Shown: positions 9,088 through 18,470, counted from the first letter of the stretch. The stretch: 64,000 bases of DNA from Bin87 sp026710825 (GCA_965232815.1 OZ247427.1:186001-250000); one strand, 5' to 3'. The notes: a model not told the origin generated them from the letters alone. Numbers and translations: made by a program.

Positions 9088-9095
9088 GTGGCGTA

Positions 9096-9641
9096 ATGGC
9101 AGTCGCAAATGACCCGCTGGCAATGTTGCTCCTGAAGCAGGACGTCGAGGCGTTCCTGTACCACGAAGCGAACCTGTTGGACGACCGTCGTTACGAGGAA
9201 TGGCTCGAACTGCTCACCGACGACGTGCGTTACTGGGTACCCATGCGTCGCAACGTCAAGTTCGGCGAGTTGGAGCGCGAGTTCACCAGGGAAGGCCAGG
9301 ACATCAACTGGTTTGATGAGGGCAAGGTCACGCTGACCCAGCGGGTGAGGCAGATTCTCACCGGCGTCCATTGGGCCGAGGAACCGCTGTCGCGTATTTC
9401 CCACCTCGTCACCAACGTGGAGATCCTTGACGCTGATCCAACTCCCGCGGAAGCGGGCCAGGTGTCGCTACGGTGCAGATTCATCATCTATCGTAACCGC
9501 GTGGAAACAGAAACGGACATCCTGGTAGGGCGGCGCGAGGATACTCTCCGGCGTGTAGACGGGGATTGGCGAATCGCCCAGCGCCAAGTGTTCCTCGACC
9601 AGAACGTCCTGCTCGCCAAAAACCTGACCTTCTTCTTTTAA
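9096..9641 (+). CDS. Aromatic-ring-hydroxylating dioxygenase, beta subunit
   Basis: A 181-residue small subunit of the SnoaL-like fold that caps the alpha hexamer. Typical features are FLYHEANLLDDRRYEEWLELL at the N-terminus, DDVRYWVPMRRN, and the C-terminal pattern ending DGDWRIAQRQVFLDQNV. ATG at 9096 is preferred over a longer frame that would run back into the alpha gene. It lies 8 bases downstream of alpha, so the two form one operon. Confidence 0.92.
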   Translation: MAVANDPLAMLLLKQDVEAFLYHEANLLDDRRYEEWLELLTDDVRYWVPMRRNVKFGELEREFTREGQDINWFDEGKVTLTQRVRQILTGVHWAEEPLSRISHLVTNVEILDADPTPAEAGQVSLRCRFIIYRNRVETETDILVGRREDTLRRVDGDWRIAQRQVFLDQNVLLAKNLTFFF

Positions 9642-9668
9642 CCGCAGTTTCAATGGAGACCGACCGCA

Positions 9669-9872
9669 ATGGCCGACATTGTTAATCTCTTTGAAGTCGA
9701 GCCGGGACAAACGATACGGCTCTACAGTGAAGCCACCGCTGAGGTGGTTTCCAATCCCCGGGATGGTGTGTGGTTGTTCGTCCGTTACCTGAGCAGTCCT
9801 GACGACCCCGATCAGGTGGGCCAGGAGGACATGGTTTTCGCCCAGGACGTAATCGAGTTGGTTGCAGAGTAA
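9669..9872 (+). CDS. Small conserved-looking protein next to Rieske dioxygenase, unknown
   Basis: A 67-residue acidic protein starting MADIVNLFEVEPGQ and containing WLFVRYLSSPDDPDQVGQED. It begins 27 bases after the beta subunit with a GGAGACCGACCGCA leader, so it belongs to the oxygenase operon. No cysteine or metal motif is present. The family was not recognised; it could be an accessory of the oxygenase. Confidence 0.6.
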   Translation: MADIVNLFEVEPGQTIRLYSEATAEVVSNPRDGVWLFVRYLSSPDDPDQVGQEDMVFAQDVIELVAE

Positions 9873-9877
9873 CGGCG

Positions 9878-10105
9878 ATGGTCGCGCCAGCCGACGCCAC
9901 GCAAGGATTCGCAGTCCCCACGCACGATGAGGTCCTCGCCGCCCTTCGGGCCGGCTATCGTGCCATCGATGACGGCTACGGTTTCTACCCGGGTTTCGAC
10001 GGTTGGCTGGAATCGTTGGGATACCAACGTCGCGATGATATCGATTGCACATGTCCCGACCGCGGCTACCGCGGCCACCTGCCCGAATGCCGGTGGGTCC
10101 GGTAA
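9878..10105 (+). CDS. Small Cys/His-containing protein in oxygenase operon, unknown
   Basis: A 75-residue protein beginning five bases after the preceding gene. It contains a helical N-terminal part (HDEVLAALRAGYRAIDDGYGF) and a C-terminal CTCPDRGYRGHLPECRW with three cysteines and a histidine that could bind a metal. The coupling to the Rieske operon suggests an accessory role, but this is inference. Family not recognised. Confidence 0.55.
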   Translation: MVAPADATQGFAVPTHDEVLAALRAGYRAIDDGYGFYPGFDGWLESLGYQRRDDIDCTCPDRGYRGHLPECRWVR

Positions 10106-10182
10106 CCTACATCCAGCCCCGCTCGATTTCCCAATATTGCAAAACGCGCCGGTTGGCGCGCATCTGATTTACGGAGTCAAAC

Positions 10183-10992
10183 ATGTCCCAGCAAATGGTT
10201 GATTTGATGGAATCGGTGTGGCGGTCCATCGATGGTCTGTGCAGCAGCCTGACGCCCGATCAGTGGGCCACCCCCACCGAATGCCCGGGTTGGGCGGTGC
10301 AGGACCAGGTTTCGCACCTGGTGGGCAGCGAATGCCGAATTCTGGGACGCCCCGCTCCGGAGCATGAGCCGTCCGATACGTCCCACGTCCGCAACGAGGT
10401 TGGCCAGGGCAATGAGGTGTTGGTCGACTACCGTCGCCAGTTCAGCGGCGCGGAAGTCCTCGCCGAGTTCCGTGAAATCACGGCGGAACGCTTGACCCTG
10501 TTGCGCGCCATGAGCGAAGAGGACTTCGCGGCCGAAACGCCCAACCCGCTGGGCAGCGGGCCATATACCGATATGCTCGCCATCCGCATCTATGACGCGT
10601 GGGTCCACGAACAGGATATGCGGCGGGCGCTCGGCATCCCGGGTCACCTGGATGGTCCAGTAGCGCAACATTCCTACGGGCGCACCCGGGCGGCCATGCC
10701 CTTCGTGGTGGGGCGCAAGGTCAAGCCCGACGACGGCGCGACGGTCGTGTTTGAAATCACCGGCGATGTGGGTGGCACCATCGCCCTCAATATGGAGGGA
10801 GGCCGCGCCCAACGCATGGACGCCCCACCTGACTCGCCCACGGTCCGCCTGACCATGGGTCTGGAGCCGTTCAACGCACTGGGAACCGGTCGTTGGACCG
10901 CTGAGCACGCTTTGTCAAACGGTTCCGTGTTTATCGACGGCGACCGCGCCCTGGGTGAGCGGATCGTGGGCGAAATGAACTTCATGATCTGA
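10183..10992 (+). CDS. DinB-like / maleylpyruvate isomerase family protein (TIGR03083-like)
   Basis: A 269-residue protein whose first 170 residues look like the mycothiol-dependent maleylpyruvate isomerase N-terminal fold. It has TPDQWATPTECPGWAVQDQV with the typical CPGW, then SHLVGSE, and later RIYDAWVHEQDMRRALG. Members of this DinB superfamily bind a divalent metal through histidines and transfer or isomerise thiol adducts. The C-terminal part (about 180-269) resembles an SCP2-like lipid-binding domain, common in these proteins. ATG at 10183 has a weak GGAG site 14 bases upstream. Confidence 0.75.
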   Translation: MSQQMVDLMESVWRSIDGLCSSLTPDQWATPTECPGWAVQDQVSHLVGSECRILGRPAPEHEPSDTSHVRNEVGQGNEVLVDYRRQFSGAEVLAEFREITAERLTLLRAMSEEDFAAETPNPLGSGPYTDMLAIRIYDAWVHEQDMRRALGIPGHLDGPVAQHSYGRTRAAMPFVVGRKVKPDDGATVVFEITGDVGGTIALNMEGGRAQRMDAPPDSPTVRLTMGLEPFNALGTGRWTAEHALSNGSVFIDGDRALGERIVGEMNFMI

Positions 10993-11012
10993 TCGTTACC
11001 GGACGAACGTAT

Positions 11013-11068
11013 CCAAAACGGCAATCTCGCCATCGTTTTGGTTATGCGCCCTTTCACCCGGCTATAAT
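11013..11068 (+). promoter_or_regulatory. Hairpin and promoter upstream of the luciferase-like gene at 11131
   Basis: An 8-bp inverted repeat (CCAAAACG ... CGTTTTGG, 11013-11041) ends 22 bases before a perfect TATAAT at 11063-11068. A TTGGTT at 11038-11043 could be the -35 box, but the 19-base spacing is long. The hairpin may terminate the preceding gene or act as an operator at the -35 box. Confidence 0.5.
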
Positions 11069-11130
11069 GGCCCCGTGTCATTCCCTGACCACGGGGTCGT
11101 CTTCATTTGTGCGTAGGAGGAGGTTCTGAG

Positions 11131-12015
11131 ATGGAGATTGGTGTTTCTGTACCTATCGTTGAGATAGGCGACGACTTCGGTGCGTTGCGCGATTACATTC
11201 AGGCAGCCGAGGACTTGGGCTACGCCCACGTGCGTATTCTCGACCACGTCCTGGGGGCGGTGCCGGAGAAGCATCCGGAGGTGCCGCAGTTCCCGTACAC
11301 CCACGAGTCATACATCCACGAACCTTTCACCCTGATGGCTTACCTGGCCGCCGTGACCAAGCGCATCGGTCTGACCACCGGCATCCTGATCCTGCCGCAG
11401 CGTCAGACAGCGTTGGTCGCCAAGCAGGCCGCCGAGGTTGACCTGCTGTCCGGCGGACGGCTGCGGCTGGGCATCGGCGTAGGCTGGAACTCCGTGGAGT
11501 ATGAAGCTCTCGGCGTGGACTTCGCCACCCGCGGCAGCCGTTGCGATGAGCAGATCGACGTGCTCCGCCAACTGTGGACCGAAGACGTGATTGACTTCCA
11601 CGGCAAGTATCACGACATCACCCACGCTGGCATCAACCCCCTGCCGGTCCAGCGACCAATCCCCATCTGGGTCGGCGCCGGCCGCGGCAACGCACCCACG
11701 CCGCCTAACGCTGCAATCCGGCGCATCGGACGGTTGGCCGACGGCTACTTCCCCATGTTCGCGCCCGACGCCGGCGGCCAGGCCATCCTGGGACGCATCC
11801 GAGCCCAGGCCGAAGCGGCCGGCCGCGACCCGTCAGAGGTCGGTTTCGAGGGCCGCATCACCATCACCGCCGATAACAATCCGGAAGACTGGCTCACCGA
11901 ACTGAAGTCATGGGAAGAGATCGGCGCTACACACATGGCCGCCGGCCTGCGGGGAGCGACCTCTGCTGATGATCATATCGATGCCATACGCCGGCTAAAA
12001 GAAGCGATCGGCTAG
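11131..12015 (+). CDS. LLM-class F420/flavin-dependent oxidoreductase (TIGR03619-like)
   Basis: A 294-residue single-domain luciferase-like protein. Family landmarks are VRILDHVLG, LTTGILILPQRQTALVAKQAAEVD near residue 80, GGRLRLGIGVGWN, and LPVQRPIPIWVGAG. This compact form with RILDHV and the GVGWN strand resembles the F420-dependent TIGR03619 group rather than the alkanesulfonate monooxygenases. ATG at 11131 sits 6 bases after GGAGGAGGTT. F420 versus FMN use cannot be told by eye. Confidence 0.85.
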   Translation: MEIGVSVPIVEIGDDFGALRDYIQAAEDLGYAHVRILDHVLGAVPEKHPEVPQFPYTHESYIHEPFTLMAYLAAVTKRIGLTTGILILPQRQTALVAKQAAEVDLLSGGRLRLGIGVGWNSVEYEALGVDFATRGSRCDEQIDVLRQLWTEDVIDFHGKYHDITHAGINPLPVQRPIPIWVGAGRGNAPTPPNAAIRRIGRLADGYFPMFAPDAGGQAILGRIRAQAEAAGRDPSEVGFEGRITITADNNPEDWLTELKSWEEIGATHMAAGLRGATSADDHIDAIRRLKEAIG

Positions 12016-12025
12016 GCGGCGCGGC

Positions 12026-13981
12026 ATGCGCCCTGTGCGCGAAAACATACACCACGGTTCTCGAGGTTCGTCCGCCGCTGACGGTAGCAGGCCCACCCGA
12101 CGGGTGCCCCACCTGAACCGGCGTATCGCCGGGACCTTTCAGCCCCACTTGCCACAGGTCCTGGTAATCGGGTTTCTGATACTGATAACCGCCGGCCTGG
12201 GTGTGGTCAATCCGATCCTGATCAGGGTCGTGTTTGACTCTGCGCTCTTCCCGGAGGGGGGGCCGGACTTGCACCTCTTGTGGCAACTCGCCGTCGCCAT
12301 GGCTTCCGTGGTGGTGGTTACCGGTTGTCTTGGAGTGGTCCAAACCTTGCTGACCCAACGACTGGGTCAACGGGTGATGCGGGACCTGCGCGACCGGTTG
12401 TACACTCACCTGCAATCGTTATCGCTGGGTTTTTTCACCTCCCAAAAAACAGGAGAGATACAGAGCCGGGTGGCCAACGACGTGGCGGGCATACGGGTGG
12501 TGGTCACCGGCACTGTCAGCACCATCCTGTCGAACATCGTTATCCTGATCAGTACCCTGATCGCCATGTCCGTCCTGTCATGGCAGTTGACCATCGTCGC
12601 GGTCGGCATCACCCCCCTGTTCGCCGTGTTCGCCTACATGGTGGGTAAACGCCGGCGGGCAGCCTCCAAATTGGTGCAGGAATCTACGGCGGAGATGACG
12701 GCGATCACCCAGGAAACCCTCTCCGTTTCGGGCGTCATGCTGACTCGACTGTTCGGAGCCCAGCATCGGGAAATCGAGCGGTTCCGGGACCAGAACGTAC
12801 GCTTATCCGACCTGGAAATCCGCCGTGAAATGACCGGTCAAAGGGTGTGGGCCGGCATGCAGATTTTCTACTCGTTGACTCCGGTGGTCGTATATGTCCT
12901 CGCCGGCTACATACTTTTCGGTGGATTTGGCCCGAACGGAATTACCGCTGGCACGATAGTGGCGTTTACCACCCTGCAAGCGCGCCTGTACTTCCCCATC
13001 AGCACACTGCTTCGCACTTCGGTCGAATTGCAGTCGTCCCTGGCCCTGTTCGAGCGCATTTTTGGATACCTGGACATTCGCCCCGACATCGTCGACGCAC
13101 CCGACGCGGTGAACATATCGGTCGAAAGCGTGGCAGGGCACGTATCTTTGCGCGACGTTCGTATGAACTACCATCCCGCTACACTCCTGTCAGAAGCATA
13201 CGAAGTCGAACCCGAGGGGCGCGAATTCTGGGCTCTCGACGGAGTAAATCTGGAGGTCAAACCAGGTCAGTTGGCCGCGCTGGTCGGCCCCAGCGGGGCC
13301 GGCAAGACCACCGTTTCCTACCTGATTCCGAGACTTTATGATGCGACATCTGGAGAGGTCAGCATCGACGGCGTTGACGTTCGACACATTCAGATGGAGA
13401 GCCTGGCCCGGATGATCGGCTACGTCTCCCAGGAGAGCTACCTATTCCACGCCTCGATACGCGAAAACCTGCTGTACGGGAACCCTGGCGCGACCGAACA
13501 ACAACTGCACGACGCAGCCAGGGCGGCCTACATCCACGACCGGATCATGGAATTTCCCGACGGCTACGACACGGTGGTGGGCGAGCGCGGTTACCGGATG
13601 TCCGGCGGTGAGCGTCAGCGCCTGTCCATCGCCCGCGTCATATTGCACGATCCGCGATTGCTGATCCTGGACGAAGCCACGTCATCCCTCGACACCACCA
13701 GCGAGCGATACGTCCAGGCCGCGCTGCAACCATTGATGAAAGGACGCACCACCATCGCAATCGCCCATCGGCTGTCTACCATCATGACAGCAGACGTAAT
13801 CTTCGTGATCGACCGCGGACGCGTTGTGGAACAAGGCACTCATTACGAGTTGGTGGCGTCAGGAGGCCTGTACGCCCAACTCTACGATGAACAGTACGAG
13901 GGAGGCGCGGTCGAGTACGTTAGAGACGACGGCATCGCGGTGTTGGCCAGCGGTGATCTGCGCCTGCCAGTCCCTTTGTAG
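12026..13981 (+). CDS. ABC transporter, fused permease/ATPase (exporter type)
   Basis: A 651-residue half-transporter of the MsbA/MDR type. Six hydrophobic segments lie between about 40 and 320. The ATPase domain shows Walker A GPSGAGKTTVSYL, the signature MSGGERQRLSIAR, Walker B LLILDEATSSLD and the switch IAHRLST. It should act as a homodimer exporting a lipid, drug or peptide. It starts 10 bases after the oxidoreductase gene; the ribosome-binding site is weak. The N-terminal 35 residues are unusually basic and polar. Substrate not inferable. Confidence 0.9.
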   Translation: MRPVRENIHHGSRGSSAADGSRPTRRVPHLNRRIAGTFQPHLPQVLVIGFLILITAGLGVVNPILIRVVFDSALFPEGGPDLHLLWQLAVAMASVVVVTGCLGVVQTLLTQRLGQRVMRDLRDRLYTHLQSLSLGFFTSQKTGEIQSRVANDVAGIRVVVTGTVSTILSNIVILISTLIAMSVLSWQLTIVAVGITPLFAVFAYMVGKRRRAASKLVQESTAEMTAITQETLSVSGVMLTRLFGAQHREIERFRDQNVRLSDLEIRREMTGQRVWAGMQIFYSLTPVVVYVLAGYILFGGFGPNGITAGTIVAFTTLQARLYFPISTLLRTSVELQSSLALFERIFGYLDIRPDIVDAPDAVNISVESVAGHVSLRDVRMNYHPATLLSEAYEVEPEGREFWALDGVNLEVKPGQLAALVGPSGAGKTTVSYLIPRLYDATSGEVSIDGVDVRHIQMESLARMIGYVSQESYLFHASIRENLLYGNPGATEQQLHDAARAAYIHDRIMEFPDGYDTVVGERGYRMSGGERQRLSIARVILHDPRLLILDEATSSLDTTSERYVQAALQPLMKGRTTIAIAHRLSTIMTADVIFVIDRGRVVEQGTHYELVASGGLYAQLYDEQYEGGAVEYVRDDGIAVLASGDLRLPVPL

Positions 13982-14007
13982 TCGAACAGCCCAGACGGAG
14001 TTGAAAC

Positions 14008-14943
14008 ATGACATCCCAAGCATCGCCCGGACGAATCCGACTGCGGGTGGCGTTCCGCAACATGTTCTACACGACCATTTACGTGGCGGTGGAAGGCGGA
14101 TTCCTCGCCGCCGAAGGCCTCGATATCGATTTTTCCCACATACCCGCCGGGCAATCCAGCACCGACCTGCTGAAATCAGGCGACATTGACATCACCCAGA
14201 GCGGCATCAGCCGCAGCTTCATGGACCTTGACGCCGGTAGCGATTCGCCGCCGTTGCACATCGCCGAGATCAATCAGCGGGACGGGTTCTTCCTGCTCGC
14301 CAAACAGCCGACCGACGGCTGGACTTGGGCCGACCTGGCGGGAGCGACGCTGATTCCAGTCGGATTCACTCCAGTCCCGTACACCACACTGCAGGCGGCG
14401 ATGCGTTGGCACGGTGTGGATCCGAATAGCGTAAACCTGATGGGCGGCCTGTCCGCCGAGGAAATGCTCGGCAGGTTCCGCGCTGGCGAAGCCGACTATC
14501 TGCAAGTGCCCTACCCATTCGCCGGCCAACTGGTCAACGAGGGAAGCGGACACTTGGCGGTAACGCTGGGCAACGAGAGCGGCTATGTCTGCTACAGCAG
14601 TTTTGCTGCGACCCCGACCTATGTTGCGGAGAACCCTGAAACCGTGCAACGGTTCGTCAACGGCTACGCCAGGGCACAACGCTGGGTCGCCCAGAACGAG
14701 CCCGAGGCCGTGGCGGAATGCATCGCGCCGGTGTTCCCCGAATACGACCGCGCCCTGCTCTCGGATGGTGTGGCGCGTTACAAAGCAGCCGGCGTTTGGG
14801 CCACAGACCCTCTTATCGGCAGACAAGGCTTCGACCGAATGCGAGATGCTTTGATCACCGGCGGGTTGGTACAGGGAGCACACCCTTACGAGAGCATCGT
14901 GCGCCCCGAATTCGCGCAGCGAGCGCTGGAAGAATCTGCGTAG
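14008..14943 (+). CDS. NMT1/THI5-like substrate-binding protein without signal peptide
   Basis: A 311-residue protein of the SsuA/THI5 periplasmic-binding fold: RVAFRNMFYTTIYVAVEGGFLAAEGLDIDF opens the domain, followed by DLLKSGDIDITQSGISRS and the hinge segments. No signal sequence or lipobox precedes the domain, and no permease or ATPase partner is adjacent. It may therefore be a cytoplasmic sensor or enzyme-like member, or its true start may be missed; ATG at 14008 with GGAG upstream is the only plausible start. It lies between an exporter and an SDR gene in a catabolic run. Confidence 0.78.
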   Translation: MTSQASPGRIRLRVAFRNMFYTTIYVAVEGGFLAAEGLDIDFSHIPAGQSSTDLLKSGDIDITQSGISRSFMDLDAGSDSPPLHIAEINQRDGFFLLAKQPTDGWTWADLAGATLIPVGFTPVPYTTLQAAMRWHGVDPNSVNLMGGLSAEEMLGRFRAGEADYLQVPYPFAGQLVNEGSGHLAVTLGNESGYVCYSSFAATPTYVAENPETVQRFVNGYARAQRWVAQNEPEAVAECIAPVFPEYDRALLSDGVARYKAAGVWATDPLIGRQGFDRMRDALITGGLVQGAHPYESIVRPEFAQRALEESA

Positions 14944-14989
14944 AAACGGGACGGTCCAATGGCTCGACCCCTGAGGAGGACGTTGCATC

Positions 14990-15742
14990 ATGAGGCTGGA
15001 GGGAAAAGTTGCGATCATCACCGGCGGTGCGCGTGGACAGGGCGCAACTGAGGCCAGGATGTTCGCGCAGGAAGGCGCCAAAGTGGTCATCGGCGACGTG
15101 CGGGATGAACTGGGGATGCAGGTGGAAGCCGAGATCCGCGAGTTGGGAGGAGAGGCCGTCTACCTGCACCTCGATGTGACCAATCAGGAGGATTGGGACC
15201 GGGCAATCCAAACTGCCGAGCAGCGATTTGGCAAGGTGGATGTACTGGTGAATAACGCGGCCATCGTGCTGCGCAAAAACATCGAAGAAACCACCGGCGA
15301 AGACTGGGATAACATCATGGATGTCAACGCCAAGGGCGTGTTCCTGGGTACCAAAGCGGTGATTCCGGCCATGCGCAGGGCCGGTGGCGGCAGCATCATC
15401 AACATCTCCTCCATCAGTGGCCTGGTATCCATTGGCCCGCCCGCATACATCGCTACCAAGGGAGCGGTGCGACTGTTCACCAAGTCCACCGCCATCCAAT
15501 ACGCTTCCGAAAATATCCGCGCCAATTCGATTCATCCCGGCGCAGTGGACACCGACATGCGGCGCGGCGGTTTGGTCGACCAGACGCCGGAGGAAATTGA
15601 GGAACGCGTCAATCAGATTCCATTGGGTAGGGTAGGCACCACCCAGGACATCTCCTATGGCGCGCTGTTCCTGGCGTCCGACGAATCCTCATTCATGACC
15701 GGCAGCGAACTCATGATCGACGGCGGATACACCGCCAAGTGA
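14990..15742 (+). CDS. Short-chain dehydrogenase/reductase (SDR)
   Basis: A 250-residue classical SDR. The cofactor motif TGGARGQG is at about 11-18, NNAAIV is at about 87, the catalytic Ser lies in INISSISG, and YIATKG gives the Tyr-x3-Lys. An acidic residue after the second beta strand (IGDVRDE) suggests NAD preference. It oxidises or reduces a hydroxyl/keto group. ATG at 14990 follows GAGGAGG. It is followed 7 bases later by a zinc dehydrogenase, forming a dehydrogenase pair. Confidence 0.9.
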   Translation: MRLEGKVAIITGGARGQGATEARMFAQEGAKVVIGDVRDELGMQVEAEIRELGGEAVYLHLDVTNQEDWDRAIQTAEQRFGKVDVLVNNAAIVLRKNIEETTGEDWDNIMDVNAKGVFLGTKAVIPAMRRAGGGSIINISSISGLVSIGPPAYIATKGAVRLFTKSTAIQYASENIRANSIHPGAVDTDMRRGGLVDQTPEEIEERVNQIPLGRVGTTQDISYGALFLASDESSFMTGSELMIDGGYTAK

Positions 15743-15749
15743 GGCGCAC

Positions 15750-16847
15750 ATGACCACCTTGCCGCAAAACTCCCTCGCCGCTGTGACCACCGCGCCCAAC
15801 GTAATGGAAATCAGGCGCCTCGGTATTCCCAGCATCGGCGACGACGAAGCCATCGTACGGATAGAGGCCACGGGCATCTGCGGAACGGATTACGAATGGT
15901 TCCGCGGCGACCTGGACATCCCGTACCCGATTATCCTCGGACACGAACCGTTGGGCCGGATCGCTGCCATCGGACCACAGGCATCCGAGCGTTGGGGAGT
16001 TCGGGTAGGCGACCGCGTGGCGGTACGTTCGGGATACCGCTGCGGCCGCTGCGACACCTGCCAGGCCGGCGGGTCCGAACCGTGCCCTTCGGCTAGCGGC
16101 TTCGGACAGACCGGATTGGACCAAACGCCCGGGCTCTGGGGAGGCTATTCCGAATACCTCTACCTCCCAGCCGGCTCGGTGGTCTTTCCAATGGACGGCG
16201 ATCTTGATCCAGCGGTGGCGGTGATGTTCAATCCCCTGGGCGCCGGTTTTGCTTGGGGAGTTGACGCCACCGGCCTGCAACCCGGGCAAACTCTGGCGGT
16301 GCTGGGCTCCGGCCAACGCGGAATCTGCTGCGCCATCGCCGCCAAGGAGTCCGGAGCGTCCATGGTCGCGATTACCGGCCTTGGGAGGGACGAGCACAAG
16401 CTGGCATTAGCCAGGGACATGGGCGCAGACCTCGCCATCAATGTTGACGGAGAGGATCCTGTGGAACGCGTCCTGGCAGCGACCGGAGGCGCCGGTGTTG
16501 ATTGCGTGGTCGATACCACGCCCTACGCCGTTGAGGCAGTGAACCAGGCCGTCCAGATGGTGAAACCCGGCAGAACCGTCGTCCTAGCCGGCTTGAAAGG
16601 ACGCCGGGCTTTTGAGGGTTTGTCACCCGACGACATCATCTGGAAGAAGGTCACGCTTCGTGGCGTCCTGGGCGTGGAGTATTCGGCGTTCAGGCGCGCC
16701 GTGGACACCATTCATTCCCGAAAATACCCCATGGAGCGACTGCACACCCATAGCTTTCCCATAGAACAGGCAGAGCAAGCGCTGGCCACGTTGAGTGGCG
16801 AAGCTGGCGTCCCCAGCATCCACGTCGCCATCGTCCCAAATAGCTGA
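15750..16847 (+). CDS. Zinc-dependent alcohol dehydrogenase (MDR family)
   Basis: A 365-residue enzyme with both zinc sites. The catalytic zinc ligands are in ATGICGTD and LGHEPLG. The structural zinc is CGRCDTC followed by a fourth Cys in GGSEPC. The cofactor-binding strand reads LAVLGSGQRG. It resembles threonine/sorbitol-type dehydrogenases. It begins 7 bases after the SDR gene, and the amidohydrolase gene begins 15 bases after it, so the three genes are probably one operon degrading a hydroxylated or amide-containing compound. Confidence 0.9.
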   Translation: MTTLPQNSLAAVTTAPNVMEIRRLGIPSIGDDEAIVRIEATGICGTDYEWFRGDLDIPYPIILGHEPLGRIAAIGPQASERWGVRVGDRVAVRSGYRCGRCDTCQAGGSEPCPSASGFGQTGLDQTPGLWGGYSEYLYLPAGSVVFPMDGDLDPAVAVMFNPLGAGFAWGVDATGLQPGQTLAVLGSGQRGICCAIAAKESGASMVAITGLGRDEHKLALARDMGADLAINVDGEDPVERVLAATGGAGVDCVVDTTPYAVEAVNQAVQMVKPGRTVVLAGLKGRRAFEGLSPDDIIWKKVTLRGVLGVEYSAFRRAVDTIHSRKYPMERLHTHSFPIEQAEQALATLSGEAGVPSIHVAIVPNS

Positions 16848-16862
16848 ATTGAGGAGCAACCA

Positions 16863-18458
16863 ATGGCCTATTACCATGCCGACACCGTAATCCGCCGGGC
16901 CAACGTCATCACCATCGATCCAGCACAACCGCGCGCCACCGCTATTGCAATGCGTGATGGCCGTTTCGTCGGCGTGGGTAGCGACTCTGATGTCGAAACC
17001 CTCATCGGACCGAACACCAGGATCATCGAAATGCCCGGCCAAACGGTATTGCCTGGGTTCATCGATGCCCATATTCATGTGCTCAGCAGCGGCACACGAC
17101 ACGTAATGGCTGCGGACTGCGCCCTGCCAACCATAGCCGACATCCAAACGGCGTTGCGCGAACGGGTGGCTAATACCCCGGCGGGCCAGTGGGTCCAGGG
17201 TTTCAAGTTCGATGACACCAAGACCGCCGAAAATCGGTTCCTGCGGAGGGAGGACCTGGACGCGGTGAGCACTGACCATCCGGTATTGGTATCTCACCGG
17301 GCAGGCCACGTTTACTTCGGCAATACTTTGGCACTGGAACGGGGCGGGTTCAATGATGAATCCACGGATCCACCGGGCGGACGCCTGGGGCGCAATCCCG
17401 ACACCGGCAGGTTGGACGGCGTAATTTACGAACGCGCCGTTGACGACATTCGCGAGAACCAGCTCCCGGTCGAGTCAGCAGAAACCCGAAAGGAAGGCCT
17501 CCGCGTGATCTGCGAGATGCTGAATCGCGCGGGACTGACCAGCGTGCACGACGCACGAGTTACCGATTATGAACTCCAAACCTATCAACAGGGTCGCGAC
17601 ACCGGCGATTTGAGCCTCAGGGTTTACGCGCTGATGTGGTACCGCTACTTCCAAGCATTGCGCGACGCCGGCATTCGTTCCGGCATGGGGGACGATCGGT
17701 TGAGGATCGGCGGCATAAAAATGGTCGCGGACGGCGCGATCGCTTCGAGGACCGCCTACCTGTCCGAGCCTTACGTAGGCAGTTGTTGCGACCATGGCAT
17801 CCTGACCATGACCGAGGATGAGATCGCCGAAAACGTAATGGAGATGCATGCCGCGGGATTCCAGGTGTGCATTCACGCCAACGGAGACTCGACCATCGAC
17901 CTGGTTCTCAAGGCTTATGAAGCCGCGCAGTCTGCCAATCCACGCCCTGATCCCCGCCACCGGGTGGAGCATTGCACGCTGGTCAACCACGACCTTCTGA
18001 CCCGCATGCACAACCTGGGGACGGTGGCCACGCCCTTCTGCACATACGTCTATTACCACGGCGAAAAGATGCAGTTCTACGGAGAGGAGCGCTTGCAGTG
18101 GATGTTTGCCCAACGATCATTCATGGACTACAAAGTGGCATCCACCGGCGCGACCGATTATCCTCCCGGTCCGTTTGAGCCGCTGATGGGAATACAAAGC
18201 TGCGTGACCCGCACCGACAGCGAGGGACGCGAGTGGGGAACCAACCAGCGCATTTCGGTTGAGGACGCGCTCCGCATCTACACCCAGAATGGCGCGTACG
18301 CCGGTTTCGAGGAAAACCTGAAAGGTAGCATTGAGGTTGGCAAACTAGCCGATCTGGTGGTGCTGGGCCAGGACCCGACCGCAATCGACCCGTTCGGGAT
18401 CAAGGACATTCCCGTGGAACGGACCATCGTCGGCGGCCGGACGGTGTACGAGGCCTGA
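16863..18458 (+). CDS. Amidohydrolase, YtcJ-like (Amidohydro_3)
   Basis: A 531-residue metal-dependent hydrolase. Motifs: VLPGFIDAHIHVLSSG (HxH) near residue 63, the metal-bridging strand region around GIKMVADGAIASRTAYL, CIHANGDSTIDL, HRVEHCTLV, and ASTGATDYPPGPFEPL near the C-terminus. YtcJ-like enzymes hydrolyse amides or related bonds; the natural substrates are mostly unknown. ATG at 16863 follows GAGGAGC. A terminator follows. The upstream SDR and dehydrogenase are likely co-transcribed. Confidence 0.9.
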   Translation: MAYYHADTVIRRANVITIDPAQPRATAIAMRDGRFVGVGSDSDVETLIGPNTRIIEMPGQTVLPGFIDAHIHVLSSGTRHVMAADCALPTIADIQTALRERVANTPAGQWVQGFKFDDTKTAENRFLRREDLDAVSTDHPVLVSHRAGHVYFGNTLALERGGFNDESTDPPGGRLGRNPDTGRLDGVIYERAVDDIRENQLPVESAETRKEGLRVICEMLNRAGLTSVHDARVTDYELQTYQQGRDTGDLSLRVYALMWYRYFQALRDAGIRSGMGDDRLRIGGIKMVADGAIASRTAYLSEPYVGSCCDHGILTMTEDEIAENVMEMHAAGFQVCIHANGDSTIDLVLKAYEAAQSANPRPDPRHRVEHCTLVNHDLLTRMHNLGTVATPFCTYVYYHGEKMQFYGEERLQWMFAQRSFMDYKVASTGATDYPPGPFEPLMGIQSCVTRTDSEGREWGTNQRISVEDALRIYTQNGAYAGFEENLKGSIEVGKLADLVVLGQDPTAIDPFGIKDIPVERTIVGGRTVYEA

Positions 18459-18470
18459 TCGACTATAACC

